This document shows positions 25,101-27,025 of a stretch of DNA of 27,025 bases, in pieces. Position 1 is the first letter of the stretch, and the number at the start of each line of letters is the position of its first letter. The notes beneath the pieces are model-generated. The model did no database searches. It was not told the origin of the DNA and saw only the letters and a list, made by a program, of their open reading frames with translations. A program made the position numbers and the translations under genes. The stretch comes from an uncultured Bacteroidaceae bacterium (lineage in GTDB: Bacteria; Bacteroidota; Bacteroidia; Bacteroidales; Bacteroidaceae): assembly GCA_904501775.1 (NCBI GenBank), contig CAJGCJ010000013.1, positions 1 through 27,025 on the forward strand, written 5' to 3'.

Positions 25101-25444
25101 AAGAAGGCATCTATTGTCTGCACTCTGAAATGTCCATAGTCGTGCAGCAGCATGTGTAGGGCCTCTTTTGCACGTTTGCGTATCTCCTCCTCGCCCATAG
25201 TGGGGTAGGTGTCGGCAATTATTGAGAAATAGCGTTCCGATGCCGGCAGTGCATGGGCTATTCCGTACAGCTGGCTCATAATACGCTCTTTCATTTCGCC
25301 GGTGGCTTTGTTGGTAAATGTGACAGCCAGCGTATGCCTGTATGCTCTTGGGTTTGCTATCAGCAGCTTTATATATTCTACTGCCAATGTAAATGTCTTG
25401 CCCGAGCCTGCCGATGCCCTGTATATGTATAGTGTCTTTTCCAT
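22199..25444 (-). CDS. addA: AddA-like UvrD-family helicase/nuclease
   Basis: Superfamily 1 helicase with a C-terminal nuclease that unwinds and cuts DNA ends during break repair. The 1081-residue protein starts with the Walker A loop ASAGSGKTF (10-18), then VTFTNKAT (motif Ia), IFIDEFQDTSKLQW (motif II), LIVGDVKQSIYRWR (motif III), VRIMTIHKSKGLEF (motif V) and LLYVACTRA (motif VI). The nuclease domain has H941 (GELLHEIMSH), D1017 (SRPDRV), and D1030 with K1032 (VVDFKF). Both helicase and nuclease sites look intact. The ATG at 25444 lies 3 bases after the sbcC stop, and addB follows 12 bases downstream, so the three are one operon. A lone RecB-like protein is the alternative, but the AddB partner argues against it. 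Confidence 0.92.
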   Translation of the reverse strand: MEKTLYIYRASAGSGKTFTLAVEYIKLLIANPRAYRHTLAVTFTNKATGEMKERIMSQLYGIAHALPASERYFSIIADTYPTMGEEEIRKRAKEALHMLLHDYGHFRVQTIDAFFQSILRGLAKELELSGNMEIMIDGEKLLADTVDSLIRRLSPESKEMQWLVEYIKEHLENGKSWNVPSAIKDFAKNILKEEYQERGDKLRHMIESSNGKVLEEYRDALRKVQENTINDIKRVGEEFFELAQSYNLDVQHFAGKSTGLWSVFQKFRNGDIPQMLKTTEKCINDPSKVSGKLPQDQCLYIVQLINKVYTQYTKTLNNCAMSLKRFHQLRLLNSIADALHEDNMRENRFLLAETTYLLSRMIDNDTSFIFEKIGTEINHIFIDEFQDTSKLQWSCFKVLLYEVMSRGNFNLIVGDVKQSIYRWRNSDWNILNNIEAEFPKNTIGDYAGERLKSSDKSTKTINYRSARNIVEFNNALFKRATEIITESYANDLKERLTDLKKAYSDVEQGTNKREEKGYAEIRMLDCANKNKGGMYEASLAQLMDTLDTLLNEKKLNPSDITILIRNNKDTEYIVEEFNNRFQQRYSIVSESAYKLSSSAALHILTTAMRNVSHPDDTLNTIELITYYYRYVKNREIEPSELYALKENTDSYLPAQYLEKRHTYVERPLNEITEQLICDFNLHGIEGETPYIYSFIDYTAQYIENGKCNITDFLQTWNDEISDKSIPVSEDNSVRIMTIHKSKGLEFHTVIIPFCFWKTTKEFHSTYKENLLWCQPHVDPYDKLPLLPIEYSSKMNDSIYSQEYNHETLFELVDNMNLLYVACTRASNNLFILSSTNTGADTTQLLLSRIIDNFPLQNTVYDSNNGVLTYGEIAGHEEKQEKQEENVNQNPFTMEEKRIEQRFLSYDNRLTSRQSHNLSRFLATDKEQIKESDYIDIGELLHEIMSHLITGEELERELARKQMEGLIATTEERNKISRLIRNALSHDNAKEWFSGKYNVINECSILHRDGDQKISRPDRVMINGNKAIVVDFKFARERDKYMTQVEDYMQKLRLMGFKEVEGYLWYLYSNKIIPVHPTHEEQ

Positions 25445-25447
25445 TCT

Positions 25448-27025
25448 TTAACTTACTATCTGTATTGTACTTTTTCCCGACCTTCCCTTTCTTATACGTA
25501 TCTGTGTGGGGATGCGTTCAATCATATCTTGCAGGTGCGATATAACTCCAATTTTGCGGCCCATGCTCTGCAGCCTTTCAAGTGCCTCCATTGCAATGCG
25601 CAGTGTGTCGCTGTCGAGCGAGCCGAAACCCTCGTCAATGAACAGCGACTCAATGCTCATGTTGTTCGATGAGAGTGACGATAGTGCCAATGCCATCGCC
25701 AATGATACAAGGAATGTTTCGCCACCCGAGAGTGTGTTTACGGTGCGTCGTTCCATCAACATGTCAAGGTCGGTTACCATCAGCGACAGTGAATCGGGAG
25801 CCGAGCGAACAAGCTCGTAACGGCTCGACAGCTCTTTCAGGTGCATGTTGGCATAGGCGAGCATTATGTCGAGCGTGTAGCCCTGTGCTATCATGCGGAA
25901 CTTATGTCCTTTTGCCGAGCCGAACACCTCGTTCAGCTTACGCCAATTGTCGTATTCCTCTTTGGTTGAAGCAAGTTCGTTGTGCATGCGTTCGCTCTCT
26001 TTTCTGTTTCGTCTGTCGCTGCCAAGCTCTATATTTATTTGTGTTATGCGCTCTTTGCGTTGTTGCGATTCCTTGGCTGCTATCTGCAGATGTGCCTCAA
26101 GCACCTCTTTTGTCTCCTCCTCGGCCGGGCGCATGGGCTGCTGCATCTGCTGTTCGATGTTGCGTTTACGCTCCTGCATCTTTGTGGTTGCCTGCAAAAG
26201 GGAATTCCTGATATCCTCAATGCTGCGTCGCATGCGCGAGATCTCGTCGGGTGGGGTTGTTGCCAGCCTGTTCAACTGCTCAATGGTGATGTCGCTTGCA
26301 TTGTTCTGCAAGAACTCCTCAATCTCGTCTCTCAGCCTCTCTATTGTATTAGTGTGCTGTTCTATTGTTTCGTTTGCTGTTGCCAACGACTGTTTTATAC
26401 GCGAGAGCACAGCTATGATATCTATGCGTTCTGCTGTGCACCGGGTGAACCGTTTGTCACACTCTTCAATGGCTTTGGCAAACTGCTGTTCTATCTGTGC
26501 TACAGTGCCATTGCTTCCCAACAGCGTGGTTATCCTGTCGTGCTTCTCTTTTATATCTGCACTTATCTTTGTTGCAAGCTCCTCTTCCTCCTTTACGAGT
26601 ATGCCGGTTTCTGCTATACGTTTCTTTACGTTGTCGAGCGTAGTCTGTTCTACTGATAGCTGTTGCTGCAGTGTGGTGCAGCGGGCTCTCTTTGTATTCC
26701 AATCAACAGCCATTGCTGCCAACCGGCCTGCCAGCTCTTCCAATTGTTGCATCAGGTTGCTGTCGTCCTGATGCAGTGCTGCAGGTGCCATTCCCGACAG
26801 TGATTCGATGAGCATGCCTGTCTTGCGGGTGTATTCGCGTTTGTACTCCTCTATGCCTGATGTGAGGGCTATCACCTCCGATTTGCTGTTTTCGATACAA
26901 CGGGTTATGTGTGCTATGTTCTTTTCGTTTGCTTCGCGTGCCTTGATGAGCTGCTCCTCATGCAATATGTTGCCTGTTATTGTAGATGTCCGATGATGCA
27001 GACTTCCGCATACGGGACATGGCTC
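25448..27025 (-). CDS. sbcC: Exonuclease subunit SbcC, C-terminal half (cut by window edge)
   Basis: ATPase/coiled-coil subunit of the SbcCD (Rad50-Mre11-like) nuclease, which opens hairpins and processes blocked DNA ends. The frame is open to the right edge and 525 residues are visible. The first visible residues, EPCPVCGSLHH, are the CxxC zinc hook (cysteine codons at 27019-27017 and 27010-27008) at the tip of the coiled coil. A long returning coiled coil rich in Glu, Gln, Arg and Lys follows, then the ABC signature TLSGGE, Walker B with LFIDEGFGSLDSDT, and the H-loop ISHLQDM. The N-terminal Walker A half and the first coil lie beyond 27025. It stops 3 bases before the addA start; sbcD is expected just upstream but is not in view. 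Confidence 0.95.
   Translation of the reverse strand, partial: EPCPVCGSLHHRTSTITGNILHEEQLIKAREANEKNIAHITRCIENSKSEVIALTSGIEEYKREYTRKTGMLIESLSGMAPAALHQDDSNLMQQLEELAGRLAAMAVDWNTKRARCTTLQQQLSVEQTTLDNVKKRIAETGILVKEEEELATKISADIKEKHDRITTLLGSNGTVAQIEQQFAKAIEECDKRFTRCTAERIDIIAVLSRIKQSLATANETIEQHTNTIERLRDEIEEFLQNNASDITIEQLNRLATTPPDEISRMRRSIEDIRNSLLQATTKMQERKRNIEQQMQQPMRPAEEETKEVLEAHLQIAAKESQQRKERITQINIELGSDRRNRKESERMHNELASTKEEYDNWRKLNEVFGSAKGHKFRMIAQGYTLDIMLAYANMHLKELSSRYELVRSAPDSLSLMVTDLDMLMERRTVNTLSGGETFLVSLAMALALSSLSSNNMSIESLFIDEGFGSLDSDTLRIAMEALERLQSMGRKIGVISHLQDMIERIPTQIRIRKGRSGKSTIQIVS

Noticed and set aside
25893..26771. 292-codon plus-strand frame opposite sbcC
   Set aside because: Low-complexity Ser/Cys/Leu-rich translation that mirrors the Glu/Arg/Gln-rich coiled coil of SbcC.
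1..27025. CRISPR array, insertion sequence, prophage, restriction or defence island
   Set aside because: No direct-repeat array, transposase, integrase, methylase or toxin gene is visible; AddAB and SbcC are housekeeping repair proteins.

Overview
The window looks like chromosomal DNA from a member of the Bacteroidales (Bacteroides/Prevotella-type). Support comes from a RagB/SusD-family protein, a GH92 glycosidase with a secretion signal, a Por-secretion-tail-like C-terminus, the ~681-residue form of HtpG, a two-ACT-domain SerB, A-rich leaders instead of strong Shine-Dalgarno sites, and several TAnnTTTG-type promoter boxes. I see no tRNA, rRNA, insertion sequence, phage gene or CRISPR array. 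Assignments come from reading motifs by eye; no database search was run.

Layout. 1-5000 (minus): the stress genes clpC and htpG, each followed by a hairpin. 5240-8446 (plus): aspS, an unannotated-size 53-residue membrane protein coupled to it, and an APH-fold sugar kinase of the N-acetylhexosamine 1-kinase type, closed by a perfect terminator. 8459-13355 (plus): a secreted GH92 alpha-mannosidase, a 162-residue secreted protein ending in a Por-secretion-tail-like domain, and a SusD_2-type protein with neither a lipobox cysteine nor a SusC gene beside it. A 27-bp perfect hairpin separates this from 13411-17085 (minus): an ALDH3-type aldehyde dehydrogenase and a short-chain dehydrogenase that overlap by one base, and an MscS/YbdG-type channel. 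17277-19227 (plus): a FlK-like hotdog thioesterase and serB, with a hairpin-rich gap between them whose best terminator points to the minus strand. 19310-27025 (minus): a DNA-break-processing operon, sbcC (cut by the window edge at its zinc hook), addA and addB.

How genes may work together (inference). The kinase and mannosidase fit salvage of host-type N-glycan sugars. The SDR/ALDH pair fits two-step oxidation of a hydrophobic alcohol to an acid. AddAB and SbcC both process double-strand ends.

Nothing here is a clear new multi-gene system. The least explained items are the candidate minus-strand small RNA at about 17768-17885, the non-lipoprotein SusD with its secreted partner, the TGCAAAA repeat cluster upstream of the SDR/ALDH operon, and the terminator placed 13 bases before the GH92 start codon.
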